The notes under the pieces were generated by a model. The model was not told the DNA's origin. It made no database searches and worked only from the letters and a program-made list of their open reading frames with translations. Of a DNA stretch of 46,899 nucleotides, positions 15,878 to 23,985 are shown in pieces (position 1 is the stretch's first letter; every line of letters begins with the position of its first letter). Made by a program: the position numbers and the translations under genes. Source of the stretch: Streptomyces sp. CHD11 (GTDB taxonomy: Bacteria > Actinomycetota > Actinomycetes > Streptomycetales > Streptomycetaceae); the NCBI RefSeq assembly GCF_018638295.1, contig NZ_JABTTS010000040.1, positions 1 through 46,899 of the forward strand. Reading direction: 5' to 3'.

Positions 15878-16020
15878 CAGCCCGCTCGGGTGTCCAGACT
15901 CCGCGTCAGGGTCGGGATCATCACCGCTGCGGGGACGAGGTGCAGCCCGAGGAGGGCGGTGGTGGTGGCCGTGGTCGCCCCGGAGAGAAGGGGCGGGACC
16001 AGCGAGAAGCCCGGCTTCCG
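15878..16020 (-). pseudogene. DUF6069-like membrane protein C-terminal remnant
   Basis: In the minus strand a stretch reads KPGFSLVPPLLSGATTATTT and then ALLGLHLVPAAVMIPTLTRS, followed by a stop. This resembles the last two helices of small DUF6069-type membrane proteins. There is no start, and the 5' part is replaced by the cupin-like reading frame, so it is a fragment. Confidence 0.45.
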
Positions 16021-16247
16021 GGCGGAGTGATGACGCGCACCCTGGCCGTGCGACGGCCGGGGTTGTGCAGGGCGCGGACGCCGGTGCCGCGGAGCCAGAA
16101 CGCGGCGTCGTGTCCGAGGACCGGACCCGGCTCGCCGTCACGTAGTTCCAGCTGCACCCGGCCACGGGTGACGACGCAGAACGCGTTGTGCCAGTCCTCC
16201 GCGATCACGGCGATGCGTGCGCCGGAGCGCAGCGCGAGCGTTCGCAC
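15921..16247 (-). CDS. Small cupin-like protein, possibly fused or degraded
   Basis: The first ~78 codons encode a single beta-barrel-like sequence (IAVIAEDWHNAFCVVTRGRVQLELRDG, then GHDAAFWLRGTGVRALHNPGRRTARVRVI) with cupin character. The last 30 residues are Pro/Arg-rich and overlap in another frame with the DUF6069-like fragment, so the natural end may be lost. The start lies 5 bp after the sigma-factor stop on the same strand, which would allow coupled expression. Confidence 0.4.
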   Translation of the reverse strand: MRTLALRSGARIAVIAEDWHNAFCVVTRGRVQLELRDGEPGPVLGHDAAFWLRGTGVRALHNPGRRTARVRVITPPGSRASRWSRPFSPGRPRPPPPPSSGCTSSPQR

Positions 16248-16251
16248 CGGG

Positions 16252-17250
16252 TTACTCGGTGCCGTCGGCCGGCAGGCGCTCCGGCAGTCCGAGCCGCGGG
16301 AACTGGTCGTCGTGGAACGTGGTGATCTCGGTGATCGTCCCGCCGGTGACGCGCAGGACGTCGATCGTCAGCGGCAGGTACGCGCCCTCGGACGGCTGCC
16401 AGAGGTAGAAGGCCAGGGCGGGCTGCCGGTTCACCGAGGTGGGAACGGCGCGCAGGCCGGTCATGCCCTCGAAGCAGCTCTCGGTCATGAAGTTGACCAC
16501 CGCGTCGCGGCCGACGTACAGGCCGGGCGTGGGCGGCATCGAGAAGCGGACGTCGTCCCGCAGCATCGAGGCGAGCGCCTTGACGTCCGTGGCCACGCTG
16601 GCCTCGGTGTAGCGGCGCACCAGCTCACGCATGGTGGCGTCCTCCTCTCCGCCGGTCCAGTCCTGCCGCTCTGCGGGCAGGTGCTCCCTCATCCCGGCGC
16701 GGGCGCGCTGCAGCGCGCTGTTCACGGAGTTGACGGAGTCGCCGAGGAGTTCCGCGACGTCCTTCGCCGGCCAGCCGAGCACGTCCCGCAGGATCAGCAC
16801 GGCCCGCGGGCGCGGCGCGAGGTGCTGGACCGCGACCAGGTACGCCAGTTCGATCGTCTCCCGCGCGACGGCGACGGTCTCCGGCTCGTCCGCGTCACCC
16901 GCGGGCAGTTCGTCGAGCAGCCGGTCCGGGTAGGGCTGCAGCCACCGCGCCTCGCCGCCGGTCGCGGGTTCGGGGCGGCGCTTGGCGAGCAGGTCCAGGC
17001 AGGCGTTGGTGGCGATCCGGTACAGCCAGGCCCGGAGCGTCGACCGCCCCTGGAAGGTCTCCCGCCGCCGCCAGGCACGTAGGAACGTCTCCTGCACGGT
17101 GTCCTCGGCGTCCTCGAACGACCCGAGCATCCGGTAGCAGTGCACGTGCAGCTCCCGCCGGTGCCGCTCGGCCAGCCCCGAAAACTCCGACTCGTCGGCC
17201 TCGCCCAGCCCGCTCATACCCAGCTCCTCCAGCACGGTGTCCGCGCTCAT
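16252..17250 (-). CDS. ECF sigma factor with SnoaL-like C-terminal domain
   Basis: A 332-residue sigma-70-family factor of the SigX5/SigG-like group. Region 2 spans about residues 24-95 (HCYRMLGSFEDAEDTVQETFLRAWR, LRAWLYRIATNACLDLL). Region 4 is near 140-190 (LPRPRAVLILRDVLGW, then AELLGDSVNSVNSALQRAR). The last ~120 residues form an NTF2/SnoaL-like domain (YTEASVATDVKALASMLRDDVRFSMPP) that in this group tunes activity without a separate anti-sigma factor. The ATG at 17250 has GGAAGGA upstream. Its regulon cannot be inferred here. Confidence 0.88.
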   Translation of the reverse strand: MSADTVLEELGMSGLGEADESEFSGLAERHRRELHVHCYRMLGSFEDAEDTVQETFLRAWRRRETFQGRSTLRAWLYRIATNACLDLLAKRRPEPATGGEARWLQPYPDRLLDELPAGDADEPETVAVARETIELAYLVAVQHLAPRPRAVLILRDVLGWPAKDVAELLGDSVNSVNSALQRARAGMREHLPAERQDWTGGEEDATMRELVRRYTEASVATDVKALASMLRDDVRFSMPPTPGLYVGRDAVVNFMTESCFEGMTGLRAVPTSVNRQPALAFYLWQPSEGAYLPLTIDVLRVTGGTITEITTFHDDQFPRLGLPERLPADGTE

Positions 17251-17565
17251 CACGTCGTCCTTCCGTCTCACCCTGTCCGGTCATACATGTGACGGGTGTG
17301 GTCGCGAAAACTCATCACCAGGACCGGTCGGCATGGCTGAGCAGCCGGCATGCCCCGCCGTCCGGGCCGACGACGTCTGCCCGCCACCCGACTCCGGAGT
17401 GCCTGCAGACGGTGGTGCGCCGACGCGGCCCCGGTGTCCTATCTCTGACCCACGGTGCAAAGTAGGAGACTGATCATGGTCCCGGGGTGGCGGGCGACGT
17501 CGCCCGCCCCGTATCCGTCAGACAGGCGGATCGCTGTGCCTCGCACACGTGAGAGGTCCCACACG
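17251..17565. other. Intergenic stretch without a gene
   Basis: Contains the sigma-gene promoter region and several short open frames of biased composition. No motif, repeat or RNA gene was recognised. Confidence 0.45.
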
Positions 17566-17610
17566 CCTGATACCCCTCATACCAGTAGCACAGGCGCGAG
17601 GGGTATCAGG
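17566..17610. repeat. 13-bp perfect inverted repeat
   Basis: Arms CCTGATACCCCTC (17566-17578) and GAGGGGTATCAGG (17598-17610) are separated by 19 bp. It marks the left boundary of the Tn3-like remnant. It may be a terminator hairpin or the end of a lost element. Confidence 0.55.
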
Positions 17611-17769
17611 TGAGGTCAGAAGTCAATCCCAGAGCCTGAGTTCCCGATTCAGTTGCGTCTCGTTGGCATTCGCGGTGTGCCTGGTCATTCCTGTCCGTCC
17701 GCGTCGACGGCCGCGCCGTAGTGCAGGCTGCGCACACCGGCGACCGCGCGGGCGGGCCGGTACCAGCCC

Positions 17770-18275
17770 AGCCAAGGCCCGTGGGCTCGGCCAGCGGCTC
17801 CGGCTTCGGCGCGGTGATCCACGGCTCGCCCTTGCGGCTGGTGGCCTTCGCCCCGCCCGCCGAGCCGTCCGCGAGCGCCGCCGACAGCCGGTCCGAGCCG
17901 TCGGTCATCCGCCGTTTCAGGCCGGTGACGAACTCCTTGGGGTTCTCGGGCCGGCAGAGCGCGGCGTAGTGCTCGGTGCGGGCCGACTCGAAGTCGCCAG
18001 GCAGGTCGTCCGTCCTCCGGGTCGCCCCACCGCCTCCCGCCCTCGACGTAGATCTCCCGGCGCCGGATCGCGTCCCGCCGCGCCACCAGCACGCACAGCT
18101 CGTACGGGATGCGCTCGACCTTGCCCTTGCCGTCGACGACCGCCTCACGCCAGTCCTTGCGTACGACGCCGTCCATCGGCACCGCGTCGCGGCGTCGCAG
18201 AAGCGCGTCTTGCCGTCGACGTCGGCGTACTTGGCCAGCGCGAGCGCGGCCGGGGCACCGAAGAACGGCAGTTCA
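17770..18275 (-). pseudogene. Tn3-family transposase remnant
   Basis: Three in-order segments in two frames match Tn3-type TnpA: PFFGAPAALALAKYADVDGKTR, then GKGKVERIPYELCVLVARRDAIRRREIYVEGGRRWG, then DDLPGDFESARTEHYAALCR with FVTGLKRRMT and RKGEPWITAPKPEPL. At least two frameshifts and both missing ends show it is dead. It sits immediately upstream of the metal-sensor gene, so that module may have arrived on a Tn3-type element. Confidence 0.8.
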
Positions 18276-18314
18276 GGATTACGTGAATTCAGCCATCCGT
18301 GTACTGTCTTTGGT

Positions 18315-18650
18315 GTGCTGACTCTCGCTGCTGACATCGAGGTGCTGGCGCGGTTCGGCCGCGCCCTCGCCGACCCGATCCGCTGTCGGATCCTCCTCGC
18401 CCTGCGCGAGGCCCCGGCCCACCCCGCCGACCTCGCCGACACCTTGGAGATCTCCCGGACCCGGCTGTCGAACCACCTGGCGTGCCTGCGCGACTGCGGC
18501 CTGGTCGTCGCGGTGCCGGTGGGCCGGCGCACCCGCTACGAACTCGCCGACGATCGCCTTGGACACGCGCTGGACGAGCTGCGCACCGCCGTGGTCGCCG
18601 TCGAGGCCGACAAGACCTGTGCCGAGGCGGACGAGAAAGGCTGCTGCTGA
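18315..18650 (+). CDS. CmtR-like metal-sensing ArsR/SmtB repressor
   Basis: A 111-residue winged-helix repressor very close in pattern to mycobacterial CmtR, the Cd/Pb sensor. It shares LARFGRALADPIRCRILLAL, TRLSNHLACLRDCGLVVAV with two cysteines four residues apart in the recognition helix, and a third cysteine in the C-terminal tail (ADKTCAEAD), the CmtR metal ligands. It ends in an extra CC pair. A TACTGT -10-like box at 18302-18307 lies 7 bp before the GTG, which suggests a leaderless start. One base separates it from the exporter gene. Confidence 0.88.
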   Translation: MLTLAADIEVLARFGRALADPIRCRILLALREAPAHPADLADTLEISRTRLSNHLACLRDCGLVVAVPVGRRTRYELADDRLGHALDELRTAVVAVEADKTCAEADEKGCC

Positions 18651-18651
18651 G

Positions 18652-19368
18652 ATGACCGCCGAGATATCCATCGGCACAAGCCCCTCCCCAGCCCGCCGTG
18701 ACGTCCTCGCCCAGCGGATACGGCTGCTGGTCACAGCCACCATCACCTACAACGTCATCGAGGCGGTCGTCGCGATCACCGCCGGAACGATCGCCTCCTC
18801 CACCGCGCTGATCGGCTTCGGCCTGGACTCGGTCATCGAGGTCTCCTCCGCCGCCGCCGTGGCCTGGCAGTTCTCCGCCCGCGACCACGCCGTGCGCGAG
18901 CCACGGGAGAAGCACACGCTGCGGATCATCGCCGTGTCGTTCTTCGCTCTCGCCGCGTTCGTCGGCATCGACGCCGCACGCGCGCTGGCCGGCACCGGCG
19001 AGGCCGAACGCTCCATCCCCGGCATCGTCATCGCCGCCCTGTCCCTGGCCATGATGCCGTTCCTGTCCGCCGCCCAGCGCAAGGCCGGCCGCGAACTGGG
19101 CTCCGCCAGCGCGGTCGCCGACTCCAAGCAGACCCTGCTGTGCACCTACCTCTCCGCCGTCCTCCTGGTGGGCCTGGTCCTCAACGCCACCCTCGGCTGG
19201 TCCTGGGCCGACCCGATCGCCGCCCTGCTCATCGCCGCCATCGCCGTCAAGGAAGGCCGCGACGCCTGGCAGGGCAAGGGCTGCTGCGCCACCCCAGCCG
19301 CCGCGATCCCCGCCCAGCGACAGAAGACGGACACGTGCGGCTGCCGCCCCGGCTGCGACTGCTGCTGA
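18652..19368 (+). CDS. Cation efflux protein, CDF-like, Cys-rich tail
   Basis: A 238-residue membrane protein of the cation-diffusion-facilitator type with about six helices. Conserved acidic residues sit in helix 2 (LIGFGLDSVIEVSSAAAVAWQF) and helix 5 (ALSLAMMPF, VADSKQTLLCTYLS). The C-terminus carries GCC, CGC and CDCC motifs in place of a large cytoplasmic domain. It starts 1 bp after the CmtR-like stop, so it is likely the regulated exporter for Cd, Pb or a related thiophilic ion. Known CmtR in mycobacteria is paired with a P-type ATPase instead. Confidence 0.83.
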   Translation: MTAEISIGTSPSPARRDVLAQRIRLLVTATITYNVIEAVVAITAGTIASSTALIGFGLDSVIEVSSAAAVAWQFSARDHAVREPREKHTLRIIAVSFFALAAFVGIDAARALAGTGEAERSIPGIVIAALSLAMMPFLSAAQRKAGRELGSASAVADSKQTLLCTYLSAVLLVGLVLNATLGWSWADPIAALLIAAIAVKEGRDAWQGKGCCATPAAAIPAQRQKTDTCGCRPGCDCC

Positions 19369-19392
19369 ACTACAAGACCTTGGAGGGGGCGG

Positions 19393-19409
19393 GTGGCCAC
19401 AGCGGCCAC
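19393..19409 (+). terminator. Candidate terminator after the metal-export genes
   Basis: A hairpin with arms GTGGCC and GGCCAC and a 5-nt loop lies 25 bp after the exporter stop. There is no T-tract, as is usual in this high-GC DNA. Confidence 0.4.
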
Positions 19410-19454
19410 GGGGTGCCGGCCACGACCTTCCCGCCCGGTCCCGCGGCCTGATCG

Positions 19455-19739
19455 TTGATCATGTCCAGCCACGTTGCGCCGCCCCGGCGCCCGAAGTACT
19501 TCAGGTTCGGCCGCACCTGCCGTGGTCCCGGCAGCCGGGGTCGACCTGGCCGGCCCGCTTCAGGACCGCTCGGTCGTGAAGCGGGCCGGGGAGACGGGCC
19601 GGCGACCGCGGTGGCGGTACGGGACCTTTCCCCCGGCGCCGGGCTGGTGCTGGACGGGACGCAGTGGACGGTCGAGCGGCGCGACGTGCCGGACCCGCGT
19701 CCGGGCCCCCCGAGAGGCGGCCGATCCGTGCACAAGTGA
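19455..19739 (+). pseudogene. Possible Mu-type transposase N-terminal remnant
   Basis: The frame contains LSPGAGLVLDGTQWTVER, a pattern seen at the N-terminus of Mu-type (rve) transposases of Streptomyces, within otherwise low-complexity sequence. It may be related to the C-terminal remnant at 12.1 kb. The rest of the 19.4-19.95 kb gap shows no gene. Confidence 0.35.
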
Positions 19740-19957
19740 GGTGTGTTCAGGGCGAGTTGTGCACAGCTGCATCTACCCCGACCTCGGTCTCGACCATAGG
19801 CTCCTCGGACTCGGGCCGTTCACCCACAGATACTCAACCGCCGGAACATCGACTCACGGTGGGGGAGCCGGTTGCGTATGCGAGGACGTAACGCGGTCAC
19901 GCTCATGGCCGCCACGCTCCGAGTACTGGACATCGCAACAAACGGGGAGGAAACACC

Positions 19958-20557
19958 ATGAAGGCACGTACACAGAGCAGGCGTTGGGCCGCAGCGGCGA
20001 TCGGCGCCGTGGCCGTCGGCGCCCTGGCCGTCGGAACATCGCCGGCCTCGGCGTCCGCTTCCAGCGGATACCTCAGCGGTGCGGGTTCCATCTACGACGA
20101 CTTCGGCGACGAAGGCACGCTGTCCGTGTCCTCGTACTCGCATTCGACCCTGGCCTGCTTCTGGCAGAACGTCCTCTACGCCGAGGGCGCCCGCGAGTCC
20201 GACGACAGCAAGTTCGACAAGAGCGACATCGACGGCCAGTTCGGCCCCAACACCCGCTTCGCCACCAGGACGTTGCAGTATCGCTGGGGTCTCACGGCCG
20301 ATGGTCTCGTGGGTGGGAACACCTTCGGCAAACTGGACGCCAAGCGGACCTATCTCCCGGACGTCGACGGCGGCGTGTGGACCGGGAAGCTGCAGTACCT
20401 CCGGACCAACACCCCCGGCAACGACGCGATCGTCGCCAGGTACCACGGCAAGGACCACAGCTTCTCCCTGACCCGTGGCGCATCCGGCCGCTGGCTCTTC
20501 GAGAACCTGCGCACCGGAACCCACCGAACGGTCGCCTACAACCGCAACGACTGCTGA
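19958..20557 (+). CDS. Secreted peptidoglycan-binding-domain protein
   Basis: A 199-residue exported protein. Residues 1-32 are a signal peptide with an Arg-rich start, a hydrophobic core and an ASA-type cleavage site. Residues ~60-110 resemble a PG_binding_1 domain (TLACFWQNVLYAEG, IDGQFGPNTRFATRTLQYRWGLTADGLVGGNTFGKL). The C-terminal ~70 residues are of unknown fold. A GGGGAGG ribosome site precedes the ATG. It is probably attached to the cell wall; no catalytic residues are evident. Confidence 0.82.
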   Translation: MKARTQSRRWAAAAIGAVAVGALAVGTSPASASASSGYLSGAGSIYDDFGDEGTLSVSSYSHSTLACFWQNVLYAEGARESDDSKFDKSDIDGQFGPNTRFATRTLQYRWGLTADGLVGGNTFGKLDAKRTYLPDVDGGVWTGKLQYLRTNTPGNDAIVARYHGKDHSFSLTRGASGRWLFENLRTGTHRTVAYNRNDC

Positions 20558-20560
20558 CGG

Positions 20561-20589
20561 CCTGCCGGCCGCCGGCCTCAGCCGGCGGG
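20561..20589 (+). terminator. Candidate terminator
   Basis: CCTGCCGGC (20561-20569) can pair with GCCGGCGGG (20581-20589), with one G-T pair and an 11-nt loop, just after the peptidoglycan-binding gene. The remaining gap to 20803 holds no recognised gene. Confidence 0.45.
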
Positions 20590-20803
20590 ATGCACCCGCT
20601 TGTCGCGCGGACCGACCAGCGTCTCTCCCGTGCGAGATGGGGTGCTCCAGCACCCTCCCCGTGCGAGTCCGACTCGCGCGTGCCCTCGGCCAGGCGCAGG
20701 TCGAGCATCTCGTACGGGGCGCGTTCCCCGGTCGCACTGTGGACGAGGTGTAACGCAAGGCCGTCATCCCGAACCACCACGCCTTCGTCGGCCCGGGTGA
20801 CCC

Positions 20804-21676
20804 CTACCGGACCTTCGCGTGGGCACGTATCTGTGCTGCCAGCCGCCCCAGTTCGGCCGCCGTCGCGGGGGAGAGGTCGCTGAGCCCGCTGTGTACGGCC
20901 GTTGGGCTGCGCAGGAAGCGCCGCAGCAGGGCCACGAGAAGCCCTTCCGGCAGGGTCTGCAGTGCGGCGAACGCGCGGGGGACCGGCGGGGTCGGCAGGG
21001 CGGCCAGGTTCTGCCGCATGAGGTGGAGCATGCCGCGGACCGCGTCGGGATCGTCGGCCAGCGCCACCGGGCCGCCCGCCGCGTGCGCCGCCTGCCCCAG
21101 GGGTACCTCGAACGCGGCGTGTGTCCTGAGCCAGGCTTCCATCCGTGGCTCGGCCTTGGCCTTGACCCCGGCGGTGCGGAACTCCCGGACGATCCGTTCC
21201 AGGCGCGGGGTGGTTCGGCCATCGGGTTCGCCGATCGGCATCGGGACCCGGCTGGTCATGAAGCCGGTCGCGCGGTGGCGGACTACGTCGCCGTCCATCG
21301 TGCCGCCCAGTGCGGGGAAACCGAGCAGTACTCGCTCGTGGCCGACCGCCGCGCCCAGCGGCTCCGGGCCGGCCGCCCAGCTGTGCAGGAACAGCACATC
21401 GCCTTCGAGGCCGGCGAGCGACTCCAGCACCGCGTCGACTTGATGGGTGCGGACGAGGACGGCGGTCAGGTCGTACCCGCCGGCCGGGTGCTCGACCACC
21501 GGTACGGGCACCCGCCTGACGGCAGGGCTGTCCACTTCGGCGAGCCGCACGCCGTGCCGGCGCAGGGAGGCCAGACGCTCGCCCCGGGCGAGGAGCGAGA
21601 CGTCGAGCCCTGCCTCATGCAAGCGGGCGGCGAACAGGCTGCCGCAGACCCCGGCGCCGTACACGAGCAGTTTCAT
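20804..21676 (-). CDS. Ketopantoate reductase-like (ApbA/PanE) protein
   Basis: A 290-residue NADP-dependent dehydrogenase of the ApbA/PanE fold. It begins KLLVYGAGVCGSLFAARL, the Rossmann GxGxxG. A DLTAVLVRTHQVDAVLESL segment follows, and the middle reads LLGFPALGGTMDG. The C-terminal helical domain is present (AWLRTHAAFEVPLGQAAHAAGG), but the canonical catalytic lysine region is altered, so its substrate may not be ketopantoate. The ATG near 21676 is chosen as it starts directly with the Rossmann strand. It is divergent from a TetR gene. Confidence 0.8.
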   Translation of the reverse strand: MKLLVYGAGVCGSLFAARLHEAGLDVSLLARGERLASLRRHGVRLAEVDSPAVRRVPVPVVEHPAGGYDLTAVLVRTHQVDAVLESLAGLEGDVLFLHSWAAGPEPLGAAVGHERVLLGFPALGGTMDGDVVRHRATGFMTSRVPMPIGEPDGRTTPRLERIVREFRTAGVKAKAEPRMEAWLRTHAAFEVPLGQAAHAAGGPVALADDPDAVRGMLHLMRQNLAALPTPPVPRAFAALQTLPEGLLVALLRRFLRSPTAVHSGLSDLSPATAAELGRLAAQIRAHAKVR

Positions 21677-21700
21677 GACTACCTCTCCCCGCATGAATCA

Positions 21701-21731
21701 AACGTTCGTTTTAATCGAACGTCTGTATAGT
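21701..21731. promoter_or_regulatory. TetR operator and -10 box
   Basis: An inverted repeat ACGTTCG-N7-CGAACGT lies in the 60-bp gap between the reductase and TetR genes. A TATAGT -10 box follows at 21726-21731, 7 bp before the TetR ATG, which suggests a leaderless transcript repressed by its own product. Coordinates are accurate to about one base. Confidence 0.6.
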
Positions 21732-21738
21732 AGAGCAC

Positions 21739-22374
21739 ATGGCGCTACCCGATACCCGGACCAGGATTCTCGACGCCGCAGAGCACCTCTTCGCCGAACA
21801 CGGCTACCGCGGCACCTCGGTCCGCGCGATCACCGACCTCGCCGGAGCGAACCTGGCCGCCGTCGGGTATCACTTCGGCTCGAAGGCGGAACTCCTGGCC
21901 GCGGTCGCCCGCCGCGTGACCAGGCCCATCACCGCCGCCCAGAGCGCCGGGCTCGACACACTGCTCGCCCGGACTCCGGACCCGGCGGTCGCCGAACTGG
22001 TGGAAGCGTTCGCAGGGCCGCTCTTCGACGGGATGCTCGCCGGCGATGAGAGCGGAGCCCGGACGTCCCGGCTGATCGTGACGATCCTCAGCGACCCGGC
22101 CGAGGAGGCGCGCAACTGGACCGGCCCGGACGAGAACACGGTCGGCGAGCGCTACCTGGCGGCTTTCGCGCGCGCACTGCCCGGACTTGCCCCACAGGAG
22201 CTGCTGTTCCGGATGCGGGGGATCCTCGCCGTGATGGCCGTGGACCGCGTCGAGGTCTACAACCAGCCCTCCCCTGCCTGTCCGACGGCGACGGAAGGCG
22301 AGGAGGCCCGGCACTGGGCGATCACGTTCCTGACGGCGGCAATGAGCGCACCACCGACCCGGGCCCGGCGATAG
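21739..22374 (+). CDS. TetR-family transcriptional regulator
   Basis: A 211-residue repressor with the helix-turn-helix at residues ~8-55 (RILDAAEHLFAEHGYRGTSVRAITDLAGANLAAVGYHFGSKAELL), followed by a ligand-binding domain of the long CecR-like type. The stop codon lies in the first unit of a 12-bp tandem repeat. It likely represses itself and the divergent reductase gene. Confidence 0.88.
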   Translation: MALPDTRTRILDAAEHLFAEHGYRGTSVRAITDLAGANLAAVGYHFGSKAELLAAVARRVTRPITAAQSAGLDTLLARTPDPAVAELVEAFAGPLFDGMLAGDESGARTSRLIVTILSDPAEEARNWTGPDENTVGERYLAAFARALPGLAPQELLFRMRGILAVMAVDRVEVYNQPSPACPTATEGEEARHWAITFLTAAMSAPPTRARR

Positions 22375-22404
22375 GCCCGGCGATAGGCCCGGCGATAGGC
22401 CCGG
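22362..22404. repeat. 12-bp tandem repeat at a stop codon
   Basis: GGCCCGGCGATA is repeated 3.6 times. Each TAG in the array can act as a stop in the TetR frame, so copy-number change would not alter the protein. Confidence 0.85.
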
Positions 22405-22635
22405 GGCGGCTCGCTCACCGCCTCCCGTCCGGCGACTCCGGTCCAGCCGCAGCGCGGACTTCCCCGCCGGCACGGCACGCTTCGACCTCGGCGAGACAGT
22501 GCCGCGGGAGTGCCGTGCCACGGACGGCACGGGCGGCCCCTTGATCGCTCCGGGTGTCGATGTCCTGACGCGTTGTCAGTGGCTTCTGTCAGCATGTGCT
22601 GTTGTGCGGGGAGTTGTGACGAGGGGGAGGCTTGT

Positions 22636-22908
22636 ATGCCTTGGGTACGGTCGTACGTGCGCTCGGACGGGACACCGGTTCGCGGTCATGCGCGGTGGGC
22701 TCCGGGCGCCAGACGGGAGACGATGATCTTCGGTTTCGTGGCGTTGGCCGTGGTCGGGCTGGGCAACGGCACCGTCTCTGCCGGAGAGGGCGGGGCTCCG
22801 CCGAGGGAGTCGACGGTGCGGTATCCGATCCGGTTCGACCACGCCCCTGCGGCGCGGGCACCGGAGCCCCGTCCGTCGGTGTCGTACCCCATCCGGTGGG
22901 AGCGGTGA
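22636..22908 (+). CDS. Small membrane protein upstream of Mrr-like nuclease
   Basis: A 90-residue protein of unknown family. The N-terminus reads YVRSDGTPVRGHARWAPGARRE, a pattern seen in small actinobacterial surface proteins. One membrane helix follows at about residues 30-48 (MIFGFVALAVVGLGNG). The C-terminal tail repeats a short motif, VRYPIRFD and VSYPIRWE. A GAGGGGGAGG ribosome site precedes the ATG. The stop overlaps the nuclease GTG start by 4 bp, so the two proteins are made together. Confidence 0.7.
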   Translation: MPWVRSYVRSDGTPVRGHARWAPGARRETMIFGFVALAVVGLGNGTVSAGEGGAPPRESTVRYPIRFDHAPAARAPEPRPSVSYPIRWER

Positions 22909-23606
22909 CCCGGCGGCGGCCGCAGGCTCGGCGGCGTACGAGGCGACCGAGCCGGCGGCAGCAGCAGCGGGACGCGCAGTTGCTGGTCTTCGCCGTGGTG
23001 GCGGCTGCTGCCATCGGCCTGGTGGTGATGGTGGTCAACTGGCTGCTGGCGCACTGGTGGGTGCTCGTCGTGGCCCTGGTGCTCGCCGGGCTGGCGGGTG
23101 CGGGTTGGCTGTACAGCCGGCAGCAACGGGTGCGGTGGGAGGCGGTGCGGGCGCAGGGCCTGCGCTACGGGCTTCCTCAGCTGGACGCGCTGCACCACAC
23201 GCGGTTCGAGGACGCGGTACGGGAGCTGATGCGGCGCGACGGCTGCCGGGACGCGCGGCGGGTCGGGGGCCGTGGGGACCTGGGCGCGGACGTGAAGGCC
23301 ACCGATCCGTTCGGGCGGCGCTGGGTGATCCAGTGCAAGCACCGCCGTGACGGCGTCCGGGGTTCGGCGGTGGGGACACCTGATCTGCAGGTGCTCAACG
23401 GCACGGCCCGGCAGGTGCACGGGGCGGACGTCGCGGTGATCGTCACGAACGGCCGGGTGACCGGTCCGGCGGTGACGTTCGCCAGGCAGCAGCGGCTGCA
23501 CGTCGTCGACCGTCAGACGCTGGCCGTGTGGGCGTCGGGCTCGCGCCCACTGTGGGAGCTGCTGCGGGCGGTTCCGCCCCCGCGTCGCCCGACCCCTCTG
23601 AGCTGA
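22905..23606 (+). CDS. Membrane-anchored Mrr-type restriction endonuclease
   Basis: A 233-residue protein. An Arg-rich N-terminus is followed by two membrane helices at about residues 25-47 and 50-70. The rest is an Mrr catalytic domain: the start LDALHHTRFEDAVRELMRRDG with Glu102, then GRGDLGADV (Asp129) and WVIQCKHRR (Gln143, Lys145), the D-QxK nuclease core. Mrr proteins cleave modified DNA. Membrane anchoring would place the nuclease at the envelope, where incoming DNA appears; this is inference. It is coupled to the small membrane protein upstream. Confidence 0.82.
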   Translation: MTRRRPQARRRTRRPSRRQQQRDAQLLVFAVVAAAAIGLVVMVVNWLLAHWWVLVVALVLAGLAGAGWLYSRQQRVRWEAVRAQGLRYGLPQLDALHHTRFEDAVRELMRRDGCRDARRVGGRGDLGADVKATDPFGRRWVIQCKHRRDGVRGSAVGTPDLQVLNGTARQVHGADVAVIVTNGRVTGPAVTFARQQRLHVVDRQTLAVWASGSRPLWELLRAVPPPRRPTPLS

Positions 23607-23691
23607 AGAGGTCGGGTCCGTACGGGCCTGCGGCCGGCCCCGGGTTCCGCTTCGGCGACTCCCGCCGAACGGCCGGGGGCCTACTCGTGGC

Positions 23692-23985
23692 CTACTCGTG
23701 GTCAGTGCAGAGGTGGGCCATCAGGGCCGCGCGGGCCCACTCCTCCCAGGCGTCGGGGGACCAGCCCCGGTCGCGGACGAAGACCAGGTACAGCTCCGGG
23801 CTGAGAAGCCCGTACAGCAGGTCGGCGGCGTGGGCGGTGTCGACATCGGGGCGGGCGTCAGGCTTGGAGGTCAGTGCCTTCGCTGCGGCGTGCTGAACGG
23901 TATAGCGCGGGTCGGGGCCGGCGGGCCACTGCGCGGCGATCTCCGGGTCCGTGGCCGCGGCAGCCGCGATCAACAGGCGACTCGG
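23692..23985 (-). pseudogene. TetR-family C-terminal fragment
   Basis: The frame encodes a TetR ligand-binding domain end (AAAAATDPEIAAQWPAGPDPRYTV, then HAADLLYGLLSPELYLVFVRDRGWSPDAWEEW). No DNA-binding domain is present. It is joined on its 5' side to an unrelated DtxR fragment. Confidence 0.65.

Noticed and set aside
20600..20780. Minus-strand open stretch VVRDDGLALHLVHSATGERAPYEML upstream of the reductase
   Set aside because: It looks protein-like but has no start, no recognised family and runs antisense into the secreted-protein gene; support is too weak to call.
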